Shown piece after piece: positions 25,752-34,973 of a stretch of 64,000 bases of DNA. Location of the stretch: positions 1-64,000 of the forward strand of contig CAZZNQ010000012.1 in the NCBI GenBank assembly GCA_964655775.1. The letters are read 5' to 3'. Under the pieces are notes generated by a model. That model searched no databases. It worked only from the letters and a program-made list of their open reading frames with translations, and was not told the origin of the DNA. The position numbers and the translations under genes were made by a program. Position 1 is the stretch's first letter; each line of letters begins with the position of its first letter. The stretch is from CAZZNQ01 sp964655775. Its GTDB lineage: Bacteria; Planctomycetota; Brocadiia; SM23-32.

Positions 25752-26636
25752 TTATGGGTCGGCCTGCCACGACTTAAGGTAGCGTCCGGGCGTCGTGAAA
25801 TCGCCGATCGAGCATAGCTCTGCCAGCAAGTGCGCGAGATCCTCGGTGCCCGATTGGGAGAGCGGGCTGCCCCTCTCGCTGACGAACAGATGCCACGGGT
25901 GGAGGGCCACCTGCGCCAGGCCGCCGCGTCCAGTCACGGCAATCTGTTGCGCCAGGTTTACGTAGTCGCCCACGCTCCTGCGACCTTCCATGAGCTGCCA
26001 GAGGTACGCGCTGATCGGGCACCCGGAGCCGTCCGTTCCCCTCACCAATGGAAGCTCGTAGACTCCTGCGCTCCCCGGCAGCACGTGGGGGATAAGAGTG
26101 CGTGTGCCCAACGCCTGTGTCACGCTGGCATCGTAACGGAATCCGGTATCCCCCAGGGCGGCGGCAAGCGCCGGCGTCATGCGGCAGTAGGGCGCCCGGA
26201 AGCCCTGTGGGACTGTGCCGAAAACGTCCTCAACCGCACGCATGTTCTTTGCGAGCACTTCCCGCGCCGCCTCGCGGTCCAGCGGCAGGCCGCTGACCGT
26301 GCCGGCGAAGTCTTCGTGCTCCCATCCGTGGCAACCATGTTCGTGTCGGGGCTCGGTGCGAATCCTCGTCGTCAGTTCCGGATTGGCTCGGCAGATGCTG
26401 CGGAGCGACCGGCCTTCCCAGAAAAAGGCGGCGGGCAGGCCCAGGTTGTCCACAATGTCCAGCAACGCATCGAGCCCGCGGCGGCAGGCATCGAGTCTCA
26501 CTTCGCCATCCTTGCCTCCACGGGAGACGGCTCCTGTCCGGCCCGGGACGGCGCAGTTGGCGTCCGGGTCGACGTCGACGGTCAGCGCGATGCGGACGGG
26601 CGCCGACGGCATCGGTTCGTTGGGACTGGCGTGCAT
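25752..26636 (-). CDS. Polysaccharide deacetylase (NodB-like)
   Basis: About 294 residues from the ATG at 26636; the frame is open to 26690, and neither ATG has a clear ribosome site. NodB-family motifs: TVDVDPD near the start in place of the usual TFDDG, HGCHGWEHEDF (H-x3-H metal ligands), FRAPYCRMT (R-x-P) and the C-terminal VALHPWHLF (H-P). Family members remove acetyl groups from chitin, peptidoglycan or xylan, or act on amides such as allantoin or urate-like compounds. No signal peptide. Diverges from topA. Confidence 0.78.
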   Translation of the reverse strand: MHASPNEPMPSAPVRIALTVDVDPDANCAVPGRTGAVSRGGKDGEVRLDACRRGLDALLDIVDNLGLPAAFFWEGRSLRSICRANPELTTRIRTEPRHEHGCHGWEHEDFAGTVSGLPLDREAAREVLAKNMRAVEDVFGTVPQGFRAPYCRMTPALAAALGDTGFRYDASVTQALGTRTLIPHVLPGSAGVYELPLVRGTDGSGCPISAYLWQLMEGRRSVGDYVNLAQQIAVTGRGGLAQVALHPWHLFVSERGSPLSQSGTEDLAHLLAELCSIGDFTTPGRYLKSWQADP

Positions 26637-26718
26637 GGCGGGGATTCTATTCGGCGCGCGGGGTCCCGTCAAAGCTTCGTGCGGGGCCATCCCGAGGAGG
26701 GCGCTGCCGACCGAGCGA

Positions 26719-26748
26719 TTGACAAGGTCGCGCTTCTGTTCCTACAAT
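26719..26748 (+). promoter_or_regulatory. Predicted promoter of topA
   Basis: TTGACA at 26719-26724 and TACAAT at 26743-26748 with an 18-base spacer, giving a leader of about 35 bases before the topA ATG. Located in the divergent gap with the deacetylase gene. Confidence 0.6.
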
Positions 26749-26788
26749 CCAAGTTCCCACTCACACCATCTCATCTGAACGGAAACCC

Positions 26789-29386
26789 ATGGCGGAGAAA
26801 GTTGTCATTGTCGAGTCCGCTGCGAAAGCGCGGACGATCAAAGGTTACCTGGGATCCGGATTCGAGGTGCGCGCCTGCCGAGGGCACGTGCGCGACCTGC
26901 CGGAGAACCAGTTCGGCGTGGATATAGAGAAAGACTTCGAGCCGACCTACCGCACGCTTCCGGGCAGTCGGAAGATCGTCGGCCAGTTGCGCAAGCTGGC
27001 GGAGGGGGCCGAAGAGGTGCTGCTGGCGCCCGACCCCGACCGCGAGGGCGAGGCCATCGCCTGGCACCTCGAGCACGTGCTGAAGGTGCCGGAAGAGAAG
27101 ATCAGCCGGATCACTTTTAATGAGATCACCCGCTCGGCCGTCTCGGACGCGCTGAAGCAAGCGCGCAAGCTGGACATGAACCTGGTGAACGCGCAGCAGG
27201 CGAGGCGGATCCTGGACCGCATTGTTGGCTACGAGCTGAGTCCGCTGCTGAGTTCGAAGGTGATCCGCGGCCTGAGCGCAGGACGCGTGCAGAGCGTCGC
27301 CCTTCGGCTCGTCGTCGAGCGCGAGAAAGAGCGCGAGGCGTTCGTCCCGGAGGAGTACTGGGAGATAAAGGCCCTCCTGCGGAAGGGAGAGAAGGGCGAC
27401 GTTTTCGAAGCCGAACTCTTCAAGCTCGAGGGTGAGGACCCGAGCATCGGAAACGAGGCCGGTGCCACTGACCTGGTCGAGCTTCTCAGCAAGCGCAGCT
27501 TCCGCGTCGCTTCCGTCACCAAGCAGCAGACCAGTTCCAAGGCGTCGCCGCCATTCATAACCAGCACCCTCCAGCAGGCGGCCAGCAGCAACCTTCGCTT
27601 CTCGGCGGCGCAAACGATGCGCGTCGCCCAGCAGCTCTACGAGGGAATCGACATCGACGGCGAGTCGCAGGGCCTTATAAGCTACATGAGAACCGACTCG
27701 ACGCGCGTGGCCGATCAGGCGATCGAGGCCGTGCGCGGACTGATCGGGGAGAGCTTCGGGGATAAGTACCTGCCGAAGAAACCCAACAAATTCCGCAGCC
27801 CGAAGGGCGCTCAGGCGGCCCACGAGGCCATCCGTCCCAGCGAAGTGACGCGCACGCCCGAGGACCTGCGTGGGCAGCTCTCCGACCGGCAGTGGAAGCT
27901 CTACGACCTTATCTGGCGGCGCTTCGTGGCCAGCCAGATGCCGCCCGCCCGTTACGACCTGACCGACGTGGAGATCGCGTCCGAGCCCGCTGCGGACGCC
28001 TCGGATGGCGGACCGGAAGCCCTGTTCCGCGCCAGGGGCAGGCAGATGGTTTTCGACGGCTACACTCGCGTGAGCGGCAAGCCGAGCGGCTCCGACGATA
28101 TGTCCCTCCCGCCGCTGGACGAGGGCGACGGCCTGGACCTGGAAGAGCTGGTTCCGTCTCAGCACTTCACCCAGCCGCCGCCCCGCTACACGGAGGCCAC
28201 GCTGGTGCGCGAGCTGGAGCGGCAGGGCATCGGGCGCCCCAGCACCTACGCCCCCACGATCAGCCGCCTGCTGCAGCGCAACTACGTGCGGCGCGAGCGG
28301 CGCGCGCTCCGGCCCAGCGACCTGGGAATGGTGGTGGTGGACCTGCTGGTGCGCCACTTCCCGCGCGAGATGGACGTGGGATTCACCAGCCACATGGAGG
28401 ATGCGCTGGACGAGGTGGAGGAGGGCGAGCGCGACTGGCGGAGCGTGCTCCGGGAGTTCTACGGTCAGTTCAGCGAGGACCTGGCCGAGGCGAAGGAGAA
28501 GATGCAGTTGGACACTCCGGAGAAGCTGGAGAAGGAAGAGGAGTGTCCGGAATGCGGCAAACCGCTGGTTCTCAAGTTCAGCCGGCGAGGGGACAAGTTC
28601 ATTGGTTGCTCGGGATTTCCCGAGTGCAAGTACACCCGACCGGTGGCCGACAGCACGGCGCCGCAACCGGAGGAGACCGAGTTCAAGTGCGACAAGTGCG
28701 GCGCTCCGATGCTGCGACGCACGGGCCGCCGGGGGCGCGATTACCTGGCCTGTTCCGCCTACCCCGACTGCCGCAACATCATGGGCCTGGACCGCGATGG
28801 CAAGCCGGTCAAACTGAAGCCGCGCATCACCACCGGGTTTGCCTGCCCGCGGTGTGGGCGTGAGATGCACCTGGAAGGCGAGGGCGAGGCGGAGGAGATG
28901 AAGTGCGCCCGTTGCCGCCAGGAAGTGCCCCTGCTGACCGTGCAGGAGGCGTTGGAGGCCACGGAATTCGATCCCGAGCAGGTCTCCATCATCTGCGAGA
29001 ATTGCGGCGCGCCGATGGAGTTGAAGCGCGGCCGTCGCGGCTTTTTCCTGGGCTGCTCGAAGTACCCCGAGTGCAAGACCACAGCGCCCTTGCCCAAGGA
29101 CCTGCTGCCCGACCCGCAGCCCACGCACGAACGATGCGAGAAATGCGACCGTCCGCTGGTGCTGCGTTGGGGACCTTACGGGCGGTTCCTTGCGTGCAGC
29201 GGGTTCCCGCGCTGCCGGAACACGTGGCAGACGGGGACAATGCGCAAGAAGTGCCCGGAGGACGGATGCGACGGCAAGCTGGTGAAGAAGGTGAACAAAG
29301 AGGGTGAGCAGTACCTCGGCTGCTCGCGCTATCCGCAGTGCTCGCACACCGAGCCGGCTAAGAAGGGCAAGAAGGGCAAGAAATAG
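26789..29386 (+). CDS. topA: DNA topoisomerase I
   Basis: 865 residues. Relaxes negative supercoils as a type IA enzyme. TOPRIM domain at the N-terminus (VIVESAAKARTIKGYLG; acidic triad in PDPDREGEAIAWHL), the core with SAGRVQSVALRLVVERE, and the catalytic tyrosine Tyr299 in SYMRTDSTR. From about residue 583 a series of zinc ribbons: four clear C-x2-C...C-x4to7-C units, one degenerate unit with only CPRC/CARC, and a last unit (CPEDGC...GCSRYPQC) before a lysine-rich tail KKGKKGKK. Six ribbons is at the upper end for the family, which commonly has three to five. Confidence 0.95.
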   Translation: MAEKVVIVESAAKARTIKGYLGSGFEVRACRGHVRDLPENQFGVDIEKDFEPTYRTLPGSRKIVGQLRKLAEGAEEVLLAPDPDREGEAIAWHLEHVLKVPEEKISRITFNEITRSAVSDALKQARKLDMNLVNAQQARRILDRIVGYELSPLLSSKVIRGLSAGRVQSVALRLVVEREKEREAFVPEEYWEIKALLRKGEKGDVFEAELFKLEGEDPSIGNEAGATDLVELLSKRSFRVASVTKQQTSSKASPPFITSTLQQAASSNLRFSAAQTMRVAQQLYEGIDIDGESQGLISYMRTDSTRVADQAIEAVRGLIGESFGDKYLPKKPNKFRSPKGAQAAHEAIRPSEVTRTPEDLRGQLSDRQWKLYDLIWRRFVASQMPPARYDLTDVEIASEPAADASDGGPEALFRARGRQMVFDGYTRVSGKPSGSDDMSLPPLDEGDGLDLEELVPSQHFTQPPPRYTEATLVRELERQGIGRPSTYAPTISRLLQRNYVRRERRALRPSDLGMVVVDLLVRHFPREMDVGFTSHMEDALDEVEEGERDWRSVLREFYGQFSEDLAEAKEKMQLDTPEKLEKEEECPECGKPLVLKFSRRGDKFIGCSGFPECKYTRPVADSTAPQPEETEFKCDKCGAPMLRRTGRRGRDYLACSAYPDCRNIMGLDRDGKPVKLKPRITTGFACPRCGREMHLEGEGEAEEMKCARCRQEVPLLTVQEALEATEFDPEQVSIICENCGAPMELKRGRRGFFLGCSKYPECKTTAPLPKDLLPDPQPTHERCEKCDRPLVLRWGPYGRFLACSGFPRCRNTWQTGTMRKKCPEDGCDGKLVKKVNKEGEQYLGCSRYPQCSHTEPAKKGKKGKK

Positions 29387-29392
29387 GGCGCC

Positions 29393-29677
29393 CTACGAAC
29401 GGACGCGGAAGCCGGAGATGTCGCCTTTCGGTTCCGACCAATCGACCTCAACGTCTTGCACCTGCGCCATCCGAGGCCCTTCATGGCACCAGGAAACCAC
29501 TTGCCTGACGCTCTTCTTGGGGCCCTCGAACACGGCCTCGACGGCTCCGTCCGGCCGATTCCTCACCCATCCGTCCAGTCCGAGATTGTGGGCTTTATCG
29601 AGTGTGGAGGCCCGAAACCACACGCCTTGGACACGTCCCTGGATAACCACGTGCGCCCTGACCGCTTCTTCCGCCAT
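29393..29677 (-). CDS. acyP: Acylphosphatase
   Basis: 94 residues, hydrolysing carboxyl-phosphate bonds such as acetyl phosphate or carbamoyl phosphate. Both signatures are present: VIQGRVQGVWFRAST (G-x-V-Q-G-V-x-F-R, with the phosphate-binding Arg) and GWVRNRPDGAVEAVFEG (G-W-V-x-N, with the catalytic Asn). It converges on topA with a six-base gap. Confidence 0.93.
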   Translation of the reverse strand: MAEEAVRAHVVIQGRVQGVWFRASTLDKAHNLGLDGWVRNRPDGAVEAVFEGPKKSVRQVVSWCHEGPRMAQVQDVEVDWSEPKGDISGFRVRS

Positions 29678-29782
29678 ACTCCCGCCCCCGTTTGTCTGCG
29701 TAGGCTTTACACGCGCCCGGGTCGGCCCTAAGATGAACTCAATACCTTCACTCTAAAGGGCTTCGCGCGGCGGTTCAAGATC

Positions 29783-30562
29783 ATGGTTCCAAGCCCATTC
29801 GGCTCCCTGAGACGCCACGAGTCCGCCCATGGACGACTGAATGACTTCGGCGCCATCGCCGACGTCTACGACGAGTTGGTAGACTGGGCGCCGTACGGGC
29901 TGTGGGCGAACAAGCTGGAATCAACGTTAGAAGAGTGGGGGCTGCCTGCCCGTGCCCACATCCTGGACGTGGCCTGTGGCACGGGGCTCTCAACGCTCCC
30001 GTGGCTTGAGAGAGGCTACCCCGTGGTGGGCGTAGATCGGTCCCCGGCGATGCTTGCACGGGCGGCCGAACGGGTGCGCAACGCCGGTTTCAAGGCTGAG
30101 TTCCGACAGGGAGACATGCTCGACTTGAGCCCGTCGGGCGACTTCGAAGCTGCCGTCTGCATGCACAGCGGCCTGGACTACATCCTGGACAACGACGACC
30201 TCCGTCGGGCGTTCCGCTCACTGCGCGGCACCCTCATGGCGGGCGGCTTGTTGGCCTTCGACAAGTGCCTGGACGTGCCCTCCTTTTACGATCGCGACCG
30301 GGAGGACCGCCGCACCCTTTCCTGCGGGACGGCCACCTTCCGCTACCATTGGGACAGGCGCCGGAAGCTGCTGGTGCAGCGCTGCACCGTGCGCCGCACC
30401 GACGGCAGCTTGCCGGCGCGGACAGCGGTGACTTACCACCTGCGGGCAACTCCGCCCGACGAACTGGTGGAGATGGTCGAGGAGGCCGGCTTCCGCACGC
30501 TCGAGGCCCCGCGTGAGTTCAGTGTGACCGACCCCGGCACCGCGGTGTTCCGGGCGGTGTGA
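29783..30562 (+). CDS. Class I SAM-dependent methyltransferase
   Basis: 259 residues. Motif I for SAM binding is VACGTGLSTLPWLERG, the following acidic end of strand 2 is VGVDRS, and a motif III/IV region reads AAVCMHSGLDYIL. Fold and motifs match the class I methyltransferases acting on small molecules (UbiE/CobQ-like group). Substrate unknown. It converges on the aminotransferase gene. Confidence 0.85.
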   Translation: MVPSPFGSLRRHESAHGRLNDFGAIADVYDELVDWAPYGLWANKLESTLEEWGLPARAHILDVACGTGLSTLPWLERGYPVVGVDRSPAMLARAAERVRNAGFKAEFRQGDMLDLSPSGDFEAAVCMHSGLDYILDNDDLRRAFRSLRGTLMAGGLLAFDKCLDVPSFYDRDREDRRTLSCGTATFRYHWDRRRKLLVQRCTVRRTDGSLPARTAVTYHLRATPPDELVEMVEEAGFRTLEAPREFSVTDPGTAVFRAV

Positions 30563-30580
30563 TGCCGCTCCGCGTGCTGT

Positions 30581-31768
30581 TTACGCGCCCTCCAGAAAAC
30601 GCATCAGACGCGCAAGGCCTTTCTCGATGGTCTGGTCCGATGTGGCATAGGAGAAACGCACGTAGCCTTCGGCGCCGAACGCTGAGCCGGGCACTGCTGC
30701 CACCTGGGCCTGTTTCAGCAGGGCGTCGCAGAGCTGCAGGCTGTTGTCGACGCGCATGTCGCCGAACGTCCTGCCGAGAAGCTCACGGCAGTCGGCAAAA
30801 GCGTAGAAAGCGCCCTGGGGCATCGCGCATCGCACGCCGGGAAGCTGATTCAGTCCTTCCACCAGGTGGAGTCGCCGCTGGTCGAAGATGTCGCGCATCT
30901 CGGCTACGCTTTCCTGAGGCCCGTTCAAAGCCTCCAAGGCCGCCTTCTGGGCGATGCTGTTGGGGGCGCTCGTCATGTTGCTCTGGAGCCGGGCGGCGGC
31001 GCGGATGACTTCCGCGGGTCCGGCGGCGTAGCCGATCCGCCAGCCCGTCATAGCGTAGGTCTTGGATACGCCGTTCACGGTGAAGACCTGCTCCCTGGCG
31101 ACGTCGCTGACGGCAGCCGGGCTGAAATGTTCAGCGTTGCCGTAGATGAGTTTCTCGTATATCTCGTCGGAGATGATCCAGAGCCCGCGCTCGATTGCGA
31201 ACTGCACCAGTGCCTCAATCGCCGCGCGGGTCAGCACCATGCCGGTGGGGTTGGACGGAGAGTTGAGCATCAGGCCCTTGGTGCGGTCGGTGACGGCCTG
31301 CTTCAGCCGCTCCACGTCCGGTTTCATGCCCGGGCAGTCGGTGCAGTCCACAATCACCGCCTTCGCTCCGCAAATGCGGGCCTGCTCGGCGTAGCTTACC
31401 CAGTAGGGAGCGGGAAGCAGCATCTCGTCGCCCTCTTCAAGCAGGCAGAGCATAAGCTGGTAGAGCACGTGCTTTGCCCCGTTGGACACCAGAATCTGCT
31501 CGGGCCTGTAATCCAGGCCGTTGTCGGCGCTGAGCTTGCGCACGATGGCTTGTCGCAGCTCCGGCGTTCCGGCGGCGTCGGTGTACTTGGTGAAGCCGCC
31601 GTCTATGGCTTTGTGCGCTGCCTGGTTGACGTTCGACGGGGTGTTCATGTCCGGTTCGCCGACGGTGAAGACCGCCACGTCCACCCCCTCGCGCATGAGT
31701 TGCTTGGCCTTGCTGGTCAGGGCCATCGTCGCGGAGGGCTCGGCTTCTGCTGCCACTCTGGTTAGCAT
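30581..31768 (-). CDS. aspC: Aspartate aminotransferase (class I, PLP)
   Basis: 395 residues when started at ATG 31768, which has AAAGGAACAG upstream; the open frame reaches 31858. Fold type I motifs: GEPDMNTP (substrate loop), NSPSNPTG (Asn/Tyr motif), ISDEIYEKL (Asp binding the pyridine nitrogen), and NGVSKTYAMTGWRIGY with the PLP lysine at about residue 235. Closest to bacterial AspC/AspB type Ib enzymes that interconvert aspartate and oxaloacetate, though broader specificity is possible. Confidence 0.9.
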   Translation of the reverse strand: MLTRVAAEAEPSATMALTSKAKQLMREGVDVAVFTVGEPDMNTPSNVNQAAHKAIDGGFTKYTDAAGTPELRQAIVRKLSADNGLDYRPEQILVSNGAKHVLYQLMLCLLEEGDEMLLPAPYWVSYAEQARICGAKAVIVDCTDCPGMKPDVERLKQAVTDRTKGLMLNSPSNPTGMVLTRAAIEALVQFAIERGLWIISDEIYEKLIYGNAEHFSPAAVSDVAREQVFTVNGVSKTYAMTGWRIGYAAGPAEVIRAAARLQSNMTSAPNSIAQKAALEALNGPQESVAEMRDIFDQRRLHLVEGLNQLPGVRCAMPQGAFYAFADCRELLGRTFGDMRVDNSLQLCDALLKQAQVAAVPGSAFGAEGYVRFSYATSDQTIEKGLARLMRFLEGA

Positions 31769-31868
31769 CTTGGTCTGTTCCTTTGCTGCAAGGTGATTGC
31801 GGTACAGGTCCCCCTTCGGCCTACTCCGCATATTAGTGGCGCCAGGACGCGATGGCAACTGCGTGGAG

Positions 31869-32456
31869 TCAGAGACGCTTTTGCAGGTCGTCGGCGACTG
31901 CTCGAACCACGGCCCTCAGCGTCTCCATTATGCCTTCGCCGGTCTTGGTGCTGGCAAGGAAGTCAGGCATGCCGTGTCGGTTAAGGGAGGCGCGCAGGGC
32001 GCCTATGTCCACCTGGTCGACGAGGTCCGCCTTGTTGTACTGCACCACGTGCGGGATGTTGGCCAGATCCACCTCGTAGCCGTCCAGGCATTCGCGCAGC
32101 TCGAGCATCGAGTCCACGTTGGCGTCCATGCGGTTCGGACGGCTGTCCGCGACGAAGACGATGCCGTCGGTGTCTCGCAAGAGCAGCCGGCGCGTATTCA
32201 GCGCCATGGCCTGCCCCGGGCCGCTGCACAGGTGATAAGTTGTGTGGAAACCGAAGATCTTGCCGAAGCGCACGGGCAGCACGTCGATGTGCAGATCGGG
32301 GTCGCCCTTTGTGGGCATGGAGGCGAAGCGGCCACGGTGATCCGCGTCCAGGTGGTCGTAGACGTACTTCAGGTTGGCCGTCTTGCCCGACCTGCCCGGT
32401 CCACAGTACACCACTTTCGAGTCGATCTTCCGCTTCTTGACGTCAATGCTCGGCAT
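31869..32456 (-). CDS. mglA: MglA-like small GTPase
   Basis: 195 residues from ATG 32456 with GAGGGGA seven bases upstream. The P-loop is GPGRSGKT, matching the GPGLSGKT-type sequence of MglA; the PTKGDP region corresponds to the switch, CSGPGQAM to the altered DxxG site typical of MglA, and QYNKADL to NKxD. MglA controls cell polarity and gliding in myxobacteria and related GTPases act in other gliding or polar processes. No MglB/roadblock gene is adjacent. Confidence 0.85.
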   Translation of the reverse strand: MPSIDVKKRKIDSKVVYCGPGRSGKTANLKYVYDHLDADHRGRFASMPTKGDPDLHIDVLPVRFGKIFGFHTTYHLCSGPGQAMALNTRRLLLRDTDGIVFVADSRPNRMDANVDSMLELRECLDGYEVDLANIPHVVQYNKADLVDQVDIGALRASLNRHGMPDFLASTKTGEGIMETLRAVVRAVADDLQKRL

Positions 32457-32621
32457 GCGCAGTCCCCTCAAGGCCGGCAGACCATCGCCGGACAGCCGTT
32501 GTGCTTCCGCGCCGGCGGCATGCTTCCTTCCGCCGGCTTCGGTTCAGACGCAGAAGCGATTCTCCGACCCGGCCGCTGTGGGTTTAGGCCGGAAGGCACC
32601 TCCCACCGGGGATGCAGCCTG

Positions 32622-33863
32622 TCAGTCACGCTCCCGCTCGATCTTCTCCTGATAGCCGCTTTCCCGGTATGCTTCCACCGGATCCAGCGGCAGGTCCTTC
32701 TCCAACCGGGCCATGTAGAGTATGGGCCGCACGTCCGTCAGGAAGGCGTCCAGGAAAGTCCGATTCGCCGGTATAATGTCCTGCTGCGCCTGGAGCTGGG
32801 CCAGATCCTCCCGGTCGACGATCAGCGCCCGTGCCAGCGAGACCTGCAGGCTGTCGATGCTGTGCAGGACGGCGTGGATGCGATTCTCCAGCGACGAGCA
32901 CTGGTCGATCATGTAGGCCCAGTTCTTCGAGGGATCGTCCGCGCAGACGACCTCGCCTTTGACCAGCTCCCAGAAGATGGCGTACATCTGCAGGTTCGGT
33001 TCCACGGCATGGTCGTCGTCGGCGGCGTAGCGCGTGTTGAAATGGAATCCGCCGTGACGGCCGGAGCCGATCAGGCGCGCCACAATCTGGGCGACGTTCA
33101 CCCCGTGGGAGTGGTGGCCCATGTCCACCAGCACTCCGGCCCTCTCGCCGAGGCTGTCCGCCATGGCCATCGCTACGCCGTAGTCGCTGATGACGGTGGA
33201 GTAGGTGCCCGGCTCGAAAACCTTGTACTCGATCAGGTGCATCACGCTATCCGGGCCGGCATCGTGGATCTCGTGCAGCGCGTCGTAGGCCAGTTTTTCC
33301 TGCTTCCAGAGGTCGCGTTGCCCGGGGTAGTTGGTGCCGTCCGGCAACCAGTAGGTCACCAGGTTATCGGCATGCTGTGCGGCGATCTCAGACGAGACGA
33401 TGCAATGGTCTATGAGCAACCGGCGCACATCAGACAGGGTCGAGGTGAGGCTGCCGTAGTGCGTTCCCTTCAGAAAAAGGGTGGGGTTGACGGCACCAAA
33501 ATCGATTCCCTGCTCCCTGGCGAACGCGCGCGATTCGGCGAAGTGCTCGGTTTTGATGTCGGCGAAGTCAACGTCCTCCGGCTTATCCCATCCGGTGTGG
33601 ATGGCCACGCGAGGGGCGGCGCCGGTCAGCTTGTGGACCATGGCCGCGTCCCGAAGCTTGGATCGGAAGTCGCGCGCCGGGCCGGGGGGCATGTAGTCGC
33701 CGAAGCGCCCTCCGCCGAACTCGCCGAACACCCATGAGGGCACCTCCACCTCAAAGGCCTTCACCTTGTCCTTGACACCGTCGATGTCGATGCCCAGTTC
33801 ATCGAGCCGCTCGCCCAGAATGCGGTACTGCTCTTTTGCCCGTTTCTCCGAGATTCCGCGCAT
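32622..33863 (-). CDS. rhaI: L-rhamnose isomerase (RhaI type)
   Basis: 413 residues from ATG 33863, chosen for the upstream GGAGG and because the preceding open frame is non-coding. Converts L-rhamnose to L-rhamnulose; the family is the metal-dependent TIM-barrel isomerases of the Pseudomonas type (not the long RhaA of enterobacteria). Visible barrel motifs include VPSWVFGEFGGGRFGD, IHTGWDKPED, VLVDMGHHSHGVN, GGFHFNTRYAADDDHAVEP and the C-terminal ALIVDREDLAQLQ. Metal ligands are in the Asp/His-rich stretches. The rhamnosidase and a rhamnulose-phosphate aldolase lie elsewhere in the window; a kinase is not recognised. Confidence 0.85.
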   Translation of the reverse strand: MRGISEKRAKEQYRILGERLDELGIDIDGVKDKVKAFEVEVPSWVFGEFGGGRFGDYMPPGPARDFRSKLRDAAMVHKLTGAAPRVAIHTGWDKPEDVDFADIKTEHFAESRAFAREQGIDFGAVNPTLFLKGTHYGSLTSTLSDVRRLLIDHCIVSSEIAAQHADNLVTYWLPDGTNYPGQRDLWKQEKLAYDALHEIHDAGPDSVMHLIEYKVFEPGTYSTVISDYGVAMAMADSLGERAGVLVDMGHHSHGVNVAQIVARLIGSGRHGGFHFNTRYAADDDHAVEPNLQMYAIFWELVKGEVVCADDPSKNWAYMIDQCSSLENRIHAVLHSIDSLQVSLARALIVDREDLAQLQAQQDIIPANRTFLDAFLTDVRPILYMARLEKDLPLDPVEAYRESGYQEKIERERD

Positions 33864-33948
33864 CGTGCTGCCTCCTGCAGGCTTCGAACGGGAAGTGGTC
33901 GACCTGAGTATTGCGCTGCTCCTTGGCGTCCGCCCATGGAGCGCACAG

Positions 33949-33977
33949 AGTTTAGCGCAGAGGCGCTTTGGGCGCAA
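33949..33977 (-). promoter_or_regulatory. Predicted promoter of the rhamnose isomerase gene
   Basis: On the minus strand TTGCGC (33977-33972) and TAAACT (33954-33949) are spaced by 17 bases, about 85 bases before the isomerase start. The -35 box is only partly matched. Diverges from the kinase promoter. Confidence 0.35.
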
Positions 33978-34014
33978 GGACTCGGCGCGCCTGGCGGCAG
34001 CGGGCACCCGCCTG

Positions 34015-34044
34015 TTGAAGGGAGAGTGCCTGACGGGCTAAGAT
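34015..34044 (+). promoter_or_regulatory. Predicted promoter of the protein kinase gene
   Basis: TTGAAG at 34015-34020 and TAAGAT at 34039-34044 with an 18-base spacer. The transcript would begin near 34051, 44 bases before the kinase ATG. Confidence 0.4.
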
Positions 34045-34094
34045 AACGGCCTGTGTTTGCGGCCGACCGGTGCATCGCGTGAGGGGATGGATTC

Positions 34095-34961
34095 ATGGCG
34101 AACGGCGAAAAGCTCCAGCTTCAGAACGTGCTGAAGGACTACTGGATAGGTCCGCAGCTCGGCACCGGTGCCCGAAGCGTTGTCTTCGAAGTCAAGAGCA
34201 AGGAAGACGGCAGGACGCTTGCCGTCAAGTTCGTGGCTGGCGAGTCCGAGGACGACCTGCGCGTCATCGGCCATCTGGAGAACGAGTACCGCGTCCTAAA
34301 GGACATCCACTCGACGCCCGGGGACGGCAGCTCGGTGATCGTCAAGCCGATCGAGTTCAAGAAGGTTAAGCGTTTCTTCAAGGTGCGCGGCGCCTACCTG
34401 GTGATGGAACGCGCGCAGGGACGCTCGTTGTTTGACTACGGCGAATACAGCATTCCGGACGTGCTCACCATCTTCCGCCAGACCTGCCTGGGTCTGGAAC
34501 ACATGCATAAGGTAGGTTACGTGCACGCCGACCTGAAACCACAGAACATTCTGGTGGACGGCGACCTGAACGTGAAGCTGATCGACTTCGGTTTCGCTGC
34601 GAAGATCGGCCAGCAGCTCAAGAACTTCAAGGGCACTTTCGGCTACCTTGCCCCCGAGCAGGCGGGCGGGCGCCTGACCGAGAAGACGGACGTGTTCAAC
34701 CTGGGCGCGGCGCTTTACCGCGTGCTTACCGGTGAGAACGTTCCTTCGATTATGCCGGGGCAATCAGAGACGCGCGGTTTTGTGCCGGACCAGCAGATAC
34801 GGATCTCGTCCCTGCATCGGATCAACCCCGACGTGCCCGAGGAGCTCTCGGAGATCGTGATCAAGTGCATCTCCGCCCGAGAACACGAACGTCCCACGGT
34901 CACCCAGCTCAAGCGATACCTGCACGGCCTCCAACTCCGGCTCGATTTCGACAACATCTGA
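34095..34961 (+). CDS. Ser/Thr protein kinase, non-RD type
   Basis: 288 residues, essentially a kinase domain alone. Glycine loop GTGARSVVFEV at residues 24-34, the invariant Lys in AVKF, catalytic loop HADLKPQN near residues 143-150, DFG at about 164-166 and LAPEQ as the APE motif. The Arg of the usual HRD is Ala here (HAD), so it belongs to the non-RD group, which is not regulated by activation-loop phosphorylation in the usual way. There is no transmembrane or extracellular part. GAGGGGAT precedes the ATG. The 3' end converges on the nuclease-like gene. Confidence 0.87.
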   Translation: MANGEKLQLQNVLKDYWIGPQLGTGARSVVFEVKSKEDGRTLAVKFVAGESEDDLRVIGHLENEYRVLKDIHSTPGDGSSVIVKPIEFKKVKRFFKVRGAYLVMERAQGRSLFDYGEYSIPDVLTIFRQTCLGLEHMHKVGYVHADLKPQNILVDGDLNVKLIDFGFAAKIGQQLKNFKGTFGYLAPEQAGGRLTEKTDVFNLGAALYRVLTGENVPSIMPGQSETRGFVPDQQIRISSLHRINPDVPEELSEIVIKCISAREHERPTVTQLKRYLHGLQLRLDFDNI

Positions 34962-34973
34962 GCCGGTTCGGAC